The position numbers and the translations under genes were made by a program. From Janthinobacterium sp. UMAB-56 (GTDB taxonomy: Bacteria > Pseudomonadota > Gammaproteobacteria > Burkholderiales > Burkholderiaceae_D), in NCBI RefSeq assembly GCF_900095265.1, contig NZ_LT607652.1, forward strand, positions 77,397-139,708: a stretch of 62,312 nucleotides of DNA, written 5' to 3'. A model generated the notes under the pieces. That model was not told the origin of the DNA. It searched no databases and was given only the letters and a program-made list of their open reading frames with translations. Positions 18,364-26,566 of the stretch are shown here, piece by piece. How positions within the stretch are numbered: position 1 is the stretch's first letter; each line of letters starts with the position of its first letter.

Positions 18364-18852
18364 TTAGCGGATCGGCAATTCCGTGTTCTGGCGGTCGAAA
18401 ATCAGCGTCTGGATGGAGCCGCTGTCCTGCACGTTGAGGGTATTGCGCTGGCTGGGCAGGAAGTCGATCAGCAACTGATTGTGGATGCGCGTGGCGGGGG
18501 CCAGGCGCGTGCGTTCGATCTCCTGGAAGATCACCACGTTGTCGGCATTGACCTTCATGCCGACCCAGTTCAGGCGCAGGCGCTTGCCGTCCGGCGCCAC
18601 GAGGTAAAACTGTTTTTCGACATAGCGGCGCAGGGCCGCTTCGCTGTCTTCCTGGCCCAGGTCGAACTGGCGCTGGTACAGATTCGTCAGCAGCGATTCC
18701 ACGTCGTGGCCCGTGTAGGTGTGCACCACTTCCGTGCTGCCGCTGGCCGCGTTATAGCTGATGTCGGCGATGCCCATGTGAAAATTGTGGGCGTGGGCCG
18801 CCATGCAGGCGCTGGCCAGCAGGCTTGCCGCGAACGTGCGCCAGCGCTTCAT
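18364..18852 (-). CDS. DUF6702 family exported protein
   Basis: 162 residues. A signal peptide (about 1-21) ends in an AHA cleavage motif, so the predicted mature protein begins H22-N-F-H25. The body is a small beta-rich domain (YNAASGSTEVVHTYTGHDVE) matching the DUF6702 pattern; no function is established. The start codon overlaps the stop of the M1 peptidase gene (ATGA), and the TonB receptor follows after 22 bases, so the three are co-expressed. The exposed N-terminal His plus a second His suggests metal binding; that part is inference. Confidence 0.7.
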   Translation of the reverse strand: MKRWRTFAASLLASACMAAHAHNFHMGIADISYNAASGSTEVVHTYTGHDVESLLTNLYQRQFDLGQEDSEAALRRYVEKQFYLVAPDGKRLRLNWVGMKVNADNVVIFQEIERTRLAPATRIHNQLLIDFLPSQRNTLNVQDSGSIQTLIFDRQNTELPIR

Positions 18853-21224
18853 GCCTCGTCGCCCTTGGCCGAGCCGCCGTTCTTGCCTTTCAACGGCGTT
18901 TGAAAATCGCGCATCAGGTTATCCTTGGGCGATTTTTCGCTCTTGAACAGTTCCAGGCGCGATGGCGTGATTTTTCTTGGCCAGGCGTTGTTGCTGGTGT
19001 CGATATCGGCCGTTTCCCAATACGGGTCCTGCACCAGGCCCACCATCGGTTCATCCGTGATGACGACTTTGGTGATTTTCCTCGGCGAGTAGCGCCACAC
19101 TTCGGCCGGCACGCGCTCGACGTACTTCTTGCCGCTTTTCAGTTCGATCTCGAGAATCAGGGGCATGACCATGCCGCCCAGGTTCGACAGGTCGACCAGG
19201 TACAGGTGTTTGCCCTGTTTCAGCAAGTCCTTTTCCCACGGTTCCAGAGCGGCCAGCGCTTCGGCATAGCTGTTGCGGTCCTTGTTGGTGACGGTGAAAT
19301 CGTCGTGCTGGTTGTAGAAATCCTTCAGCTCCGGATGCGCGTCGACGCGGCGCGGCATGCCCTTGTTGGCGCGGCTCGTCACCGATTCCGGCTGGGCGTC
19401 CTTCTGCGCCTTCTTCCAGGCTTTTTCCGTTTCGGGATTTTTTGAACTCACGCCGTATTCGCTGATGCCATCGATGCTGATGTCGACCGGATCGGTGGTA
19501 TAAAACCAGCCGCGCCAGAACCAGTCCAGGTCCGTGCCGGAAGCGTCTTCCATGGTGCGGAAAAAGTCGGCCGGCGTGGGGCGCTTGAATTTCCAGCGCT
19601 GCGCGTATTCCTTGAAGGCGTAGTCGAACAGCTCGCGCCCGAGGATGGTCTCGCGCAGGATATTCAGGCCCGCCGCCGGCTTGGCGTAAGCGTTGTTGCC
19701 GAACTGCAGTAGTGACTCGGAATTGGTCATGATGGGCACCTGGTCGCGGCTACGCATGTAGTCGACGATCTCGCGCGGCTCGCCGCGCGAGGCCGGGTAG
19801 TTCTCTTCCCATGCCTGCTGCGCCAGGTATTGCACGAAGGTGTTGAGGCCTTCGTCCATCCACGTCCATTGGCGCTCGTCCGAGTTGATGATCATCGGGT
19901 AGTAGTTGTGGCCCACCTCGTGGATGATCACACCGATCAAGCCATACTTGGTGCGCTTGGAGTAGGTCAGCTCGCCCGTCTTTTTGTCTTTCACCGGCCG
20001 GGGGCCGTTGAACGAGATCATCGGGTACTCCATGCCGCCCACGGGGCCGTTGACGGAGATGGCCGTCGGGTACGGGTAGGCTATGCTGTACTTGTTGTAC
20101 TGTTCGATCGTGTGCACGATGGCTTGCGTGCTGTACTTTTCCCACAGCGGATTGCCTTCTTTCGGATAGTAGGACATGGCCATTACATCGCTGCCGCCCT
20201 TTTTGTAGCCCTGCGCATCCCAGATGAACTTGCGGCTCGATGCCCAGGCAAAGTCGCGCACGTTGGTCGCCTTGAAGTGCCAGGTCTTTTGTGCGCGGCT
20301 GACGGTTTTTTCGGCCGCTTCCGCCTCTTTTTGCGTGACGATGATGACGGGCTTGTCGCTGCTGCGGGCCTTGTCCAGGCGCTCGCGCTGCGTGGCCGAC
20401 AGCACCTCCTGCGGGTTTTGCAGTGCGCCCGTGGCGGCGACGACATGGTCGGCAGGAACCGTCAGCTGCACGTCGTAGTCGCCAAATTCCAGGGTGAATT
20501 CGCCCGAGCCGAGGAATTGCTTGTGCTGCCAGCCGGCCGCATCGTAATAGGCTGCCATGCGCGGGAACCACTGCGCCACTTCGAACAGGGCGTTCTTGTC
20601 GTCGAAGACTTCATAGCCGGCGCGTCCGCCCAGCACCTTCTGTTCATTGATGCGGTAATCCCAGTCGATCTGGAAGACGAAATCCTGGCCCGGTTTCAAG
20701 GGCTGCGGCAAGTCGATGCGCATCATGGTGCGGTTGATAACGTATTTCAGGGGCTGGCCGTCCGCGCCTGTCAAGCGGCGGATATGGAAGCCGCCCTGGA
20801 AGTCGCCGCGCGCCAGGATGCCGCGCAGGCCTTCGAACTTCATGGTCTCGTCGCCGGTCGTTTTGGCCCACGCCTGGCGCGAGGGCGCCGTGGTCATGCG
20901 ACGTGCGTCGGAACCGGGTTGGTAGATATTCTGGTCCAGTTGCAGCCACAGGTAGCCGAGCGTGTCGGGCGACTGGTTATGGTAGGTGATGCTGCCGCTG
21001 CCGGCGATCTCGCGTTTGGCCTCGTCCAGGGTGGCGTGGATGGTGTAGTCGGCGCGCTGCTGCCAGTAGGCGTGGCCCGGCGCGCCTGACGCGGTGCGAT
21101 AGGTGTTCGGGGTGGGCAGCACCTCTTCAAGCTGGCGGAACTTGTCGTCGAATGGTTCGGCGGCGAAGGCCGACACGGTAAAGCACAAAGCCAACGAGGC
21201 TACGGAGCCGAAAGGTATGCGCAT
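18849..21224 (-). CDS. M1-family metallopeptidase (gluzincin), exported
   Basis: 791 residues with a signal peptide ending about residue 22 (SAFAAEP). The zinc site is complete: H435-E436-x-x-H439 (HEVGH) and, exactly 18 residues later, E458 (MDEGLNTF). The N-terminal beta domain precedes it. It should be a periplasmic or surface zinc aminopeptidase-like enzyme. An upstream ATG at 21260 is in frame but the ATG at 21224 begins the signal peptide. It is the first gene of an operon with DUF6702 (ATGA overlap) and a TonB receptor. The protein ends in a Lys/Gly-rich tail. Substrate unknown. Confidence 0.88.
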   Translation of the reverse strand: MRIPFGSVASLALCFTVSAFAAEPFDDKFRQLEEVLPTPNTYRTASGAPGHAYWQQRADYTIHATLDEAKREIAGSGSITYHNQSPDTLGYLWLQLDQNIYQPGSDARRMTTAPSRQAWAKTTGDETMKFEGLRGILARGDFQGGFHIRRLTGADGQPLKYVINRTMMRIDLPQPLKPGQDFVFQIDWDYRINEQKVLGGRAGYEVFDDKNALFEVAQWFPRMAAYYDAAGWQHKQFLGSGEFTLEFGDYDVQLTVPADHVVAATGALQNPQEVLSATQRERLDKARSSDKPVIIVTQKEAEAAEKTVSRAQKTWHFKATNVRDFAWASSRKFIWDAQGYKKGGSDVMAMSYYPKEGNPLWEKYSTQAIVHTIEQYNKYSIAYPYPTAISVNGPVGGMEYPMISFNGPRPVKDKKTGELTYSKRTKYGLIGVIIHEVGHNYYPMIINSDERQWTWMDEGLNTFVQYLAQQAWEENYPASRGEPREIVDYMRSRDQVPIMTNSESLLQFGNNAYAKPAAGLNILRETILGRELFDYAFKEYAQRWKFKRPTPADFFRTMEDASGTDLDWFWRGWFYTTDPVDISIDGISEYGVSSKNPETEKAWKKAQKDAQPESVTSRANKGMPRRVDAHPELKDFYNQHDDFTVTNKDRNSYAEALAALEPWEKDLLKQGKHLYLVDLSNLGGMVMPLILEIELKSGKKYVERVPAEVWRYSPRKITKVVITDEPMVGLVQDPYWETADIDTSNNAWPRKITPSRLELFKSEKSPKDNLMRDFQTPLKGKNGGSAKGDEA

Positions 21225-21305
21225 GGTCACCCTGATGTTGTTGTAAGGAAATAGTGGCAACTATTCTATACGCAGGGTGGGCCCAGCCTTGTATCGATTT
21301 GTAAT

Positions 21306-21327
21306 AAAGAAAGGCGCACTTTGCGCC
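21306..21327 (-). terminator. Rho-independent terminator of the OhrR-like gene
   Basis: On the minus strand GGCGCA and TGCGCC form a stem with loop AAG, followed by TTTCTTT. It lies about 60 bases after the stop of the MarR-family gene. Confidence 0.65.
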
Positions 21328-21389
21328 AGCTTTTGCCTGCCGCTGTCAGGGAGATGCTTTACCTGATTTTGCTCGGAAAAGCGGCGCTT

Positions 21390-21851
21390 TTACTCACTTT
21401 TCATCAGACTGTCGCGCAAGCGGTTCAGCTGTTGTTTCATGTCCACAACCTGCTCCACGCTGCAGTGGCTGGCCGCCAGGATGGCCTCGGGCAGCAGGGC
21501 GGCGTCATGGCGCAGCTGGTCGCCCTGTTGCGTGAGGGAAATGATGACCTGGCGCTCGTCGCTGGCGGCGCGCGTGCGCGTCAACAGGCCCGATTGCTCC
21601 ATGCGCTTGAGCAAGGGCGTCAGGGTGGCCGAGTCGAGGAACAGGCGCTCGCCCACTTCCGACACCGTCAGGCCATCGCGCTCCCATAGCACCATCATCA
21701 CCAGATACTGCGAATAGGTCAGGCCGAGTTTGCGCAGCAGCTTGCGGTACAGCTTGTTCATGGCAAGCGAGGTCGAGTACAGCGCAAAGCACAGCTGGCC
21801 ATCCAGGCGCGGCACCTGGTGCAAGGGGTTGGGGGCGGTGGTGGTATCCAT
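21390..21851 (-). CDS. MarR-family regulator, OhrR-like (organic peroxide sensor)
   Basis: 153 residues from the ATG at 21851 (a GTG six bases upstream is possible). The winged helix is clear ([20 protein letters not shown], then [10 protein letters not shown]). The N-terminal C21 in the context [10 protein letters not shown] matches the peroxide-sensing Cys of OhrR. OhrR represses the ohr peroxide-reductase gene until that Cys is oxidised; no ohr gene is adjacent here, so the target may be the neighbouring oxidoreductase or a distant gene. Cys content suggests the one-Cys or two-Cys type could be settled by alignment. Confidence 0.82.
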   Translation of the reverse strand: MDTTTAPNPLHQVPRLDGQLCFALYSTSLAMNKLYRKLLRKLGLTYSQYLVMMVLWERDGLTVSEVGERLFLDSATLTPLLKRMEQSGLLTRTRAASDERQVIISLTQQGDQLRHDAALLPEAILAASHCSVEQVVDMKQQLNRLRDSLMKSE

Positions 21852-21907
21852 GGTCACAGTATATATAGTGCGCTACTTAGTTGCAAGCGACCTCACTGTC
21901 TGGCGCC

Positions 21908-22774
21908 TTACATGGTGTTCAATGCCGCCAGCGCCTGCGAGTCGAGCCCGAGCGCGCCGGCCGCGATGTTTTCGCGCAGATGCGCCACCGACGAGGTGCC
22001 GGGAATGACCAGCATATTGGGCGCGCGCTGCAGCAGCCAGGCCAGCGCCACTTGCATCGGCGTCGCTTGCATGGCGTCCGCCACCTGGTTCAGGGTATCG
22101 GACTGCAGCGGAGAAAAGCCACCCAGGGGGAAGAAGGGAACATAGGCGATGCCTTGCGCGGCCAGCGTGTCGATCAGCGCATCGTCCGCGCGGTGCGCCA
22201 GGTTGTAGTGGTTCTGCACGCAGACGATGGGGCTGAGCCGCTGTGCCTCTGCCACCTGGCCGGCATCGACATTGGACAGGCCGATATGGCGCACCAGGCC
22301 TTCCCGTTGCAGCTGCACCAATGTGGCCAGCGGCTCGGCAAGTGACGAGCCGTCGGGGCCGGCCATGCCCGGCGCGCGCAGGTTCACCACATCGAGCACG
22401 TCCAGGCCCAGGTTGCGCAGGTTGTCGTGCACGGCGTCGCGCAGTTGCTGTGGCGATGCGGCCGGCAGCCAGGACTGGTCGGCGCCGCGCACGAAGCCGA
22501 CCTTGGTGACGATGCTCAAGCCGTCGCGATACGGATGCAGCGCTTCGCGGATGATCTGGTTGGTGACATGCGGGCCGTAAAAGTCCGAGGTGTCGATATG
22601 GTTGAGGCCCAGTTCGATGGCTTCGCGCAGCACGGCGACGGCAGCGGCGCGGTCCTTCGGCGGGCCCCAGACGTGCGGGCCAGCCAGTTGCATGGCGCCG
22701 TAGCCGACGCGGTTGAAAACGATGTCGCAATGGGCGGGCGTGAATTGATGCCGGGTGGGAGAATAGCTGGTCAT
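21908..22774 (-). CDS. Aldo/keto reductase family oxidoreductase
   Basis: 288 residues, TIM-barrel AKR. Active-site context NHIDTSDFYGPHVTN gives Asp and catalytic Tyr; TKVGFVRG gives the Lys; the binding motif VQNHYNLAHR and C-terminal NADPH segment (VIPGTSSVAHLRENI) are present. It should reduce a carbonyl or aldehyde using NADPH in the cytoplasm. The start at 22774 is preceded by AGGAG at good spacing. It is transcribed divergently from a LysR gene (116-bp gap), the usual layout for LysR control. Substrate unknown. Confidence 0.88.
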   Translation of the reverse strand: MTSYSPTRHQFTPAHCDIVFNRVGYGAMQLAGPHVWGPPKDRAAAVAVLREAIELGLNHIDTSDFYGPHVTNQIIREALHPYRDGLSIVTKVGFVRGADQSWLPAASPQQLRDAVHDNLRNLGLDVLDVVNLRAPGMAGPDGSSLAEPLATLVQLQREGLVRHIGLSNVDAGQVAEAQRLSPIVCVQNHYNLAHRADDALIDTLAAQGIAYVPFFPLGGFSPLQSDTLNQVADAMQATPMQVALAWLLQRAPNMLVIPGTSSVAHLRENIAAGALGLDSQALAALNTM

Positions 22775-22828
22775 GGGAGCTCCTGTGTGGTGGTCGGGGA
22801 CTGGAGCAACCATGGTAGCGGCGCTTGC

Positions 22829-22855
22829 GCTGTATGATAATCGGGTCAATACAGC
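22829..22855. promoter_or_regulatory. Inverted repeat in the AKR/LysR divergent promoter
   Basis: GCTGTAT (22829-22835) and ATACAGC (22849-22855) are a perfect 7-bp inverted repeat with a 13-base spacer, roughly the T-N11-A form of LysR sites. It sits between the divergent aldo/keto reductase and LysR genes. Confidence 0.45.
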
Positions 22856-22889
22856 ACAGGCTGTCCTTAATTATGCACAATCGTACGCC

Positions 22890-23813
22890 ATGAAAGCTCT
22901 CCTCATGCATTCAGCCAGCCCTTCCATGGCCGACCTTTCCGCCTTTGCCCTGGTGGCCAGGCACCGGGGTTTTCGCCAGGCCGCGCGCGCCAGCGGCCAG
23001 TCCGCATCCGCCATGAGCGAGGCGCTGCGGCGGCTGGAGCAGCAATTGGGCATTCGCCTGCTGGAACGCACCACGCGCAGCGTCACGCCGACGGCTGCCG
23101 GCGCGTTGCTACTGAGCCGTTTGCTCCCGGCATTGGATGAAGTGAGTAGCGCGCTCGATGTGCTGAACGACTTGCGCGACAGCCCGCGCGGCACTTTGCG
23201 TCTGAACGTGCCGGTCAACGCGGCACGCTTCTTTTTGCAGCCCATGGTCGACCAGTTCCTGTGTGCCTATCCGCAGATCAGCGTCGAACTGGTGGTCGAT
23301 AATAATTTTGTCGATGTCGTCGCCAGCGGCTGCGACGCCGGCATCCGCTATGGCGAAAGGCTGGAGCAGGACATGATCGCCATCCCGATCGGCCCGCGCA
23401 CGCAGCGCTTCGCGGTGGCTGGCGCGCCGTCCTACCTGGCGCAGCGCGGCGTGCCCGTGCATCCGCGCGACTTGCTGCAGCACGCCTGCCTGCTGGGAAA
23501 ATTCCTCAGTGGCGCGATTCCAGCGTGGGAGTTCGAGCGGGATGGGCAGAAAGTGAGCGTCGAGCCGGACGGCCCCGTGATCGTCACGCCGACGGCGGCC
23601 GACTTCGCGGTCAGCATGGCCATCGCCGGCCATGGACTGGTCTATCTGTTTGAAGAGTGGCTGCAGCCGTATGTCGATGCGGGCCAGCTGCAGCCCGTGC
23701 TGGAAGACTGGGCGATGCCCTTTCCCGGCCCGTTTTTGTACTATGCAGGCCGGCGCCACCTGCCCGCGCCGCTGCGCGCCTTCATCGACTTCGTGCAAGC
23801 CAATTTTGCGTAG
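22890..23813 (+). CDS. LysR-family transcriptional regulator
   Basis: 307 residues from the ATG at 22890; ATGs at 22905 and 22926 are alternatives, since no ribosome site is strong. The winged helix-turn-helix is clear (FALVARHRGFRQAARASGQS, then LEQQLGIRLLERTTRSVTPT), followed by a periplasmic-binding-like effector domain (VDNNFVDVVASGCDAGIRYG). It diverges from the aldo/keto reductase gene, which it most likely controls. The stop lies within a 9-bp tandem repeat. Confidence 0.9.
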   Translation: MKALLMHSASPSMADLSAFALVARHRGFRQAARASGQSASAMSEALRRLEQQLGIRLLERTTRSVTPTAAGALLLSRLLPALDEVSSALDVLNDLRDSPRGTLRLNVPVNAARFFLQPMVDQFLCAYPQISVELVVDNNFVDVVASGCDAGIRYGERLEQDMIAIPIGPRTQRFAVAGAPSYLAQRGVPVHPRDLLQHACLLGKFLSGAIPAWEFERDGQKVSVEPDGPVIVTPTAADFAVSMAIAGHGLVYLFEEWLQPYVDAGQLQPVLEDWAMPFPGPFLYYAGRRHLPAPLRAFIDFVQANFA

Positions 23814-23836
23814 CTTCCGTAGCTTCCGCAGCTTCC
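23810..23836. repeat. Three 9-bp tandem repeats at gene junction
   Basis: GTAGCTTCC, GTAGCTTCC, GCAGCTTCC run head to tail from 23810 to 23836, spanning the stop codon of the LysR gene and reaching exactly to the stop of the convergent isomerase gene. The repeats would code for more of either protein if a stop were lost. Confidence 0.8.
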
Positions 23837-24658
23837 TCAAGCCGCCGCATAGCGTTGACGCAGCAACTGCAGCATGGCGACGTTCTGTTCCCACGCGTCG
23901 CTCACGGGCTGCTGCGTCCAGGGCAGCGTCTGCAGGTAAGGTGCGGGGCCGAATTCCGGCGTGAACGTCAGGCGCTCGGCGCCTGCCGCGCGGCGCAGCG
24001 CAACGATGGCATCCCACCACGCCAGGTGGGCGTCGAGCGCTGCCTTCGCTTCCGGTGCGCGGAAGTCGGCCACCTGCGGCCCCTGCGCGTGACCCACGCG
24101 CGCATGCACGTGGCGCACCAGCGGCAGTACCTGCGCCAGGGTTTGCGGCTGGTCTTCGAGCAGGGATTCGCAGGCGCAGCACCAGTGCGACAGGTCGGCC
24201 GTCAAGGGCAGCGCCGGATACTGCGCCAGGTAGGGCAGCAGCAGCATCGGATGGCCGCTGAAGCGGCTGCGGTGGATTTCATGCACGATGGGCACGCCGT
24301 GCTTTTCCGAGATGGCGGCGGCCAGGTCGATCAGTTGCGCGTTTTGCGCCTGGCTGTAGTAATCCTTGCCCGTGTGCGTGTTGACCAGCACGGGGCGCGC
24401 CAGGCAGGCGTTGTCCAGCAGTTCGGCCAGGGCCGCGCGGTGCAGGTCGAAGTCGCTGTGGAAGACGGTTTCCCATTGCGCGCCGATCAACTGTAGCCCC
24501 GCCTTGGCGATGCGGTCCGTCCATTCCTCGCGCAGGGCGGCGTCCAGCGGCAGCGACATCTCGATGCCATCGAAGCCGGCCGCCGCTACCCTGTCGATGA
24601 AGACCTCGGGCGGCAGCTCGTTATTACCCCAGTGGGCGGCGTAGATTTCGATACGCAT
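23837..24658 (-). CDS. Sugar phosphate isomerase/epimerase family protein (TIM barrel)
   Basis: 273 residues with the xylose-isomerase-like/AP-endonuclease-2 barrel pattern: AGFDGIEMSLP, VNTHTGKDYYS, PIVHEIHRSRFSG, LTADLSHW, RHVHARVGHAQG, TPEFGP. His, Glu and Asp at strand ends form the metal site. It is probably an isomerase or epimerase of a sugar or inositol-like compound. Its start codon shares one base with the stop of the PhyH dioxygenase gene (TGATG), so the two are translationally coupled. Exact reaction unknown. Confidence 0.82.
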   Translation of the reverse strand: MRIEIYAAHWGNNELPPEVFIDRVAAAGFDGIEMSLPLDAALREEWTDRIAKAGLQLIGAQWETVFHSDFDLHRAALAELLDNACLARPVLVNTHTGKDYYSQAQNAQLIDLAAAISEKHGVPIVHEIHRSRFSGHPMLLLPYLAQYPALPLTADLSHWCCACESLLEDQPQTLAQVLPLVRHVHARVGHAQGPQVADFRAPEAKAALDAHLAWWDAIVALRRAAGAERLTFTPEFGPAPYLQTLPWTQQPVSDAWEQNVAMLQLLRQRYAAA

Positions 24659-25497
24659 CAGACGAAGCCCCGCACGGGGAACGCGGCATCGCGCTGTATC
24701 CAGTTGTGCGCTGCATAGTCGGTCTGGCCGTCGGTGGCGTGCAAGGTGTAGGCGTGGCGCGAGACGGGCGAACGGTTCGGCGCGCTGTAATGCGGCAGCA
24801 AGCCATGGAAGCAGACCAGGGCGCCCGCCTTGACTTCCAGTGGCACGGCCGTGCTATCGTCGGGCCAGGGCATGGCATCGAGTTTTTCCACGCGCACGGC
24901 GTCGCCGTTGCGGATGAAGCGTTCACGCAGTGGGCCGCGGTGGCCGCCCGGTTCCGCCCACAGGCAGCCGTTTTCCAGGGTCGCGTCTTCCAGCGCGAAC
25001 CAGAAAGTGGTCACGCTGATCGGCGTGGTCTCGAAATACGTGGCGTCCTGGTGCCAGCGCACTTCGCCGCCGATGCCGGGCTGCTTGAAAATGTACATCG
25101 ATTGCCAGACCTGCGCGTCCGCCAGGCCTAGGTCGCGCGCCACTTCGGCCAGTTTCGGATCGGCCGAAAAAGCGCGGAAGACGGGGTCCAGGTCATGCAT
25201 GGCGTGGCCGATCTTGTTGATCGACAGCGATTTTGCCTGCTTTAACTGACCATCCGCGCCGAAGGCTTCTTCCTCGAAGAAGCAGCGGATGGTGTTGTCG
25301 GAGGCCAGAAAATAATCGTTGGTATTTTTTGCCTGGTCGCGCGTGGTGAAGATGGACTGGCTGATGCTGGGATCGAATTCGTTGACAATCTGCTCGGCGC
25401 GCGCGCGCAAGGCGGCGATCTCGTCCGCACCCTTGAAATCGGGCAGGATGATGTAGCCGTCGCGTTGGTATTGTTTCTGTTGTTCGATAGTTAGCAT
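24658..25497 (-). CDS. Phytanoyl-CoA dioxygenase (PhyH) family protein
   Basis: 279 residues. The Fe(II) site is visible as H-x-D in GEVRWHQDATYFE and a distal His in VCFHGLLPHYSAPN, with a nearby SRHAYTLH Arg suited to 2-oxoglutarate. Family members hydroxylate small lipophilic or polar metabolites; the substrate is not evident. The start at 25497 (MLTIEQQKQYQRDG) follows the family pattern; the in-frame extension to 25608 runs over the divergent LysR promoter. It is coupled to the isomerase gene downstream and divergent from LysR. Confidence 0.87.
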   Translation of the reverse strand: MLTIEQQKQYQRDGYIILPDFKGADEIAALRARAEQIVNEFDPSISQSIFTTRDQAKNTNDYFLASDNTIRCFFEEEAFGADGQLKQAKSLSINKIGHAMHDLDPVFRAFSADPKLAEVARDLGLADAQVWQSMYIFKQPGIGGEVRWHQDATYFETTPISVTTFWFALEDATLENGCLWAEPGGHRGPLRERFIRNGDAVRVEKLDAMPWPDDSTAVPLEVKAGALVCFHGLLPHYSAPNRSPVSRHAYTLHATDGQTDYAAHNWIQRDAAFPVRGFV

Positions 25498-25574
25498 GGC
25501 GGCGGCTCCGGAGGTCAATGGAAAACGCCATTGTAGGTTGGACGTGGGAGGCAAACAATCGAGCAATGGTTGAC

Positions 25575-25601
25575 AGATTGTCGCCAAAAAGAAGACAATC
25601 T
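25575..25601. promoter_or_regulatory. Inverted repeat overlapping the LysR start region
   Basis: AGATTGTC (25575-25582) and GACAATCT (25594-25601) are a perfect 8-bp inverted repeat with an 11-base spacer, ending 5 bases before the LysR start codon and in the divergent promoter of the PhyH gene. It is a candidate LysR operator; as RNA it could also hide the ribosome site. Confidence 0.5.
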
Positions 25602-25606
25602 TTGAC

Positions 25607-26566
25607 ATGGATCAACTCAAAGCGATGGAAATTTTTGTCGAAGTGGCGCGCCAGCGCAGCTTTACGCTGGCCGGACAGCGCCTGGGCCTGACGCGGGCCA
25701 TGGTCAGCAAGACCATCATGCAGCTGGAAGAACGCCTGCATGCGCGCCTGCTGCACCGCTCCACGCGCGAAGTGAGTTTGACGGATGCGGGCCGCGCCTA
25801 CCTGGCGCCGTGCATGGCCACCGTCAGCCAGGCGCAGGAAGCGGCGCGCATGGTGGCGCACGTGGCGCAGGCGGGGGCCGGGGCGGAGCTCGCGGGGCCG
25901 CTACGCATCCAGGCGCCATCGAGTTTTGGCAGCGCGTGGCTGGCCGATGCCGTCGCCCGTTTCAGTTTACGGCACCCGCAGGTGCTGGCCGAGTTGTTTG
26001 TCGACGATGCCTTGCTCGACCCGATACGCCACGGCTTTGATTTGACCATCCGTGTGGGCGGCATCCCGGACAGCAGCGCGCTGGCCATGCGCCCGCTGGC
26101 GCCGTGCCGCGCCGTGCTGTGCGCCAGTCCCGCCTATCTGGCGCAGTGGGGCGTGCCGCAGACGCCGCAAGACTTGCTGCAGCATCAGTGCCTGCATTTC
26201 AGCCACCTGACCGATGGCACGAACTGGCATTTCCAGCGTGGAGCAGGGGAGCAGCGCGAGGAGGTGAGCGTGCGCGTGCAGGCGGGCTTCACGGCGAATA
26301 ACGGCCTGGTGCTGCACCAGGCGGCGCAGCGGGGACTCGGCATCGTCTACAGCACCACCTTCCTTGCCTGGCGCAATCTGCTCGATGGCAGCCTGGTGCC
26401 CGTGCTGTCCGACTGGGAGCTACCGCTGAATCACTTGAGCGCCCTGTATCCGGCCAGCCGCCAGCCGTCGCCCAAGGTGCGCGCGCTGATCGATTTCCTG
26501 GTGGCCGAATACCAGCCCGTGCCGCCATGGGACCGCGAGCTGGCAGCGGCAGGTTTTTTCAGTTGA
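25607..26566 (+). CDS. LysR-family transcriptional regulator
   Basis: 319 residues. The N-terminal helix-turn-helix is standard (MEIFVEVARQRSFTLAGQRL, LEERLHARLLHRSTREVSLT), followed by the effector-binding domain with LFVDDALLDPIRHGFDLTIR, typical of the CrgA/DsdC-like branch. It is divergent from the PhyH/isomerase pair (109-bp gap) and probably regulates it. Its 3' end overlaps the convergent M29-like gene by 8 bases. Confidence 0.9.
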   Translation: MDQLKAMEIFVEVARQRSFTLAGQRLGLTRAMVSKTIMQLEERLHARLLHRSTREVSLTDAGRAYLAPCMATVSQAQEAARMVAHVAQAGAGAELAGPLRIQAPSSFGSAWLADAVARFSLRHPQVLAELFVDDALLDPIRHGFDLTIRVGGIPDSSALAMRPLAPCRAVLCASPAYLAQWGVPQTPQDLLQHQCLHFSHLTDGTNWHFQRGAGEQREEVSVRVQAGFTANNGLVLHQAAQRGLGIVYSTTFLAWRNLLDGSLVPVLSDWELPLNHLSALYPASRQPSPKVRALIDFLVAEYQPVPPWDRELAAAGFFS

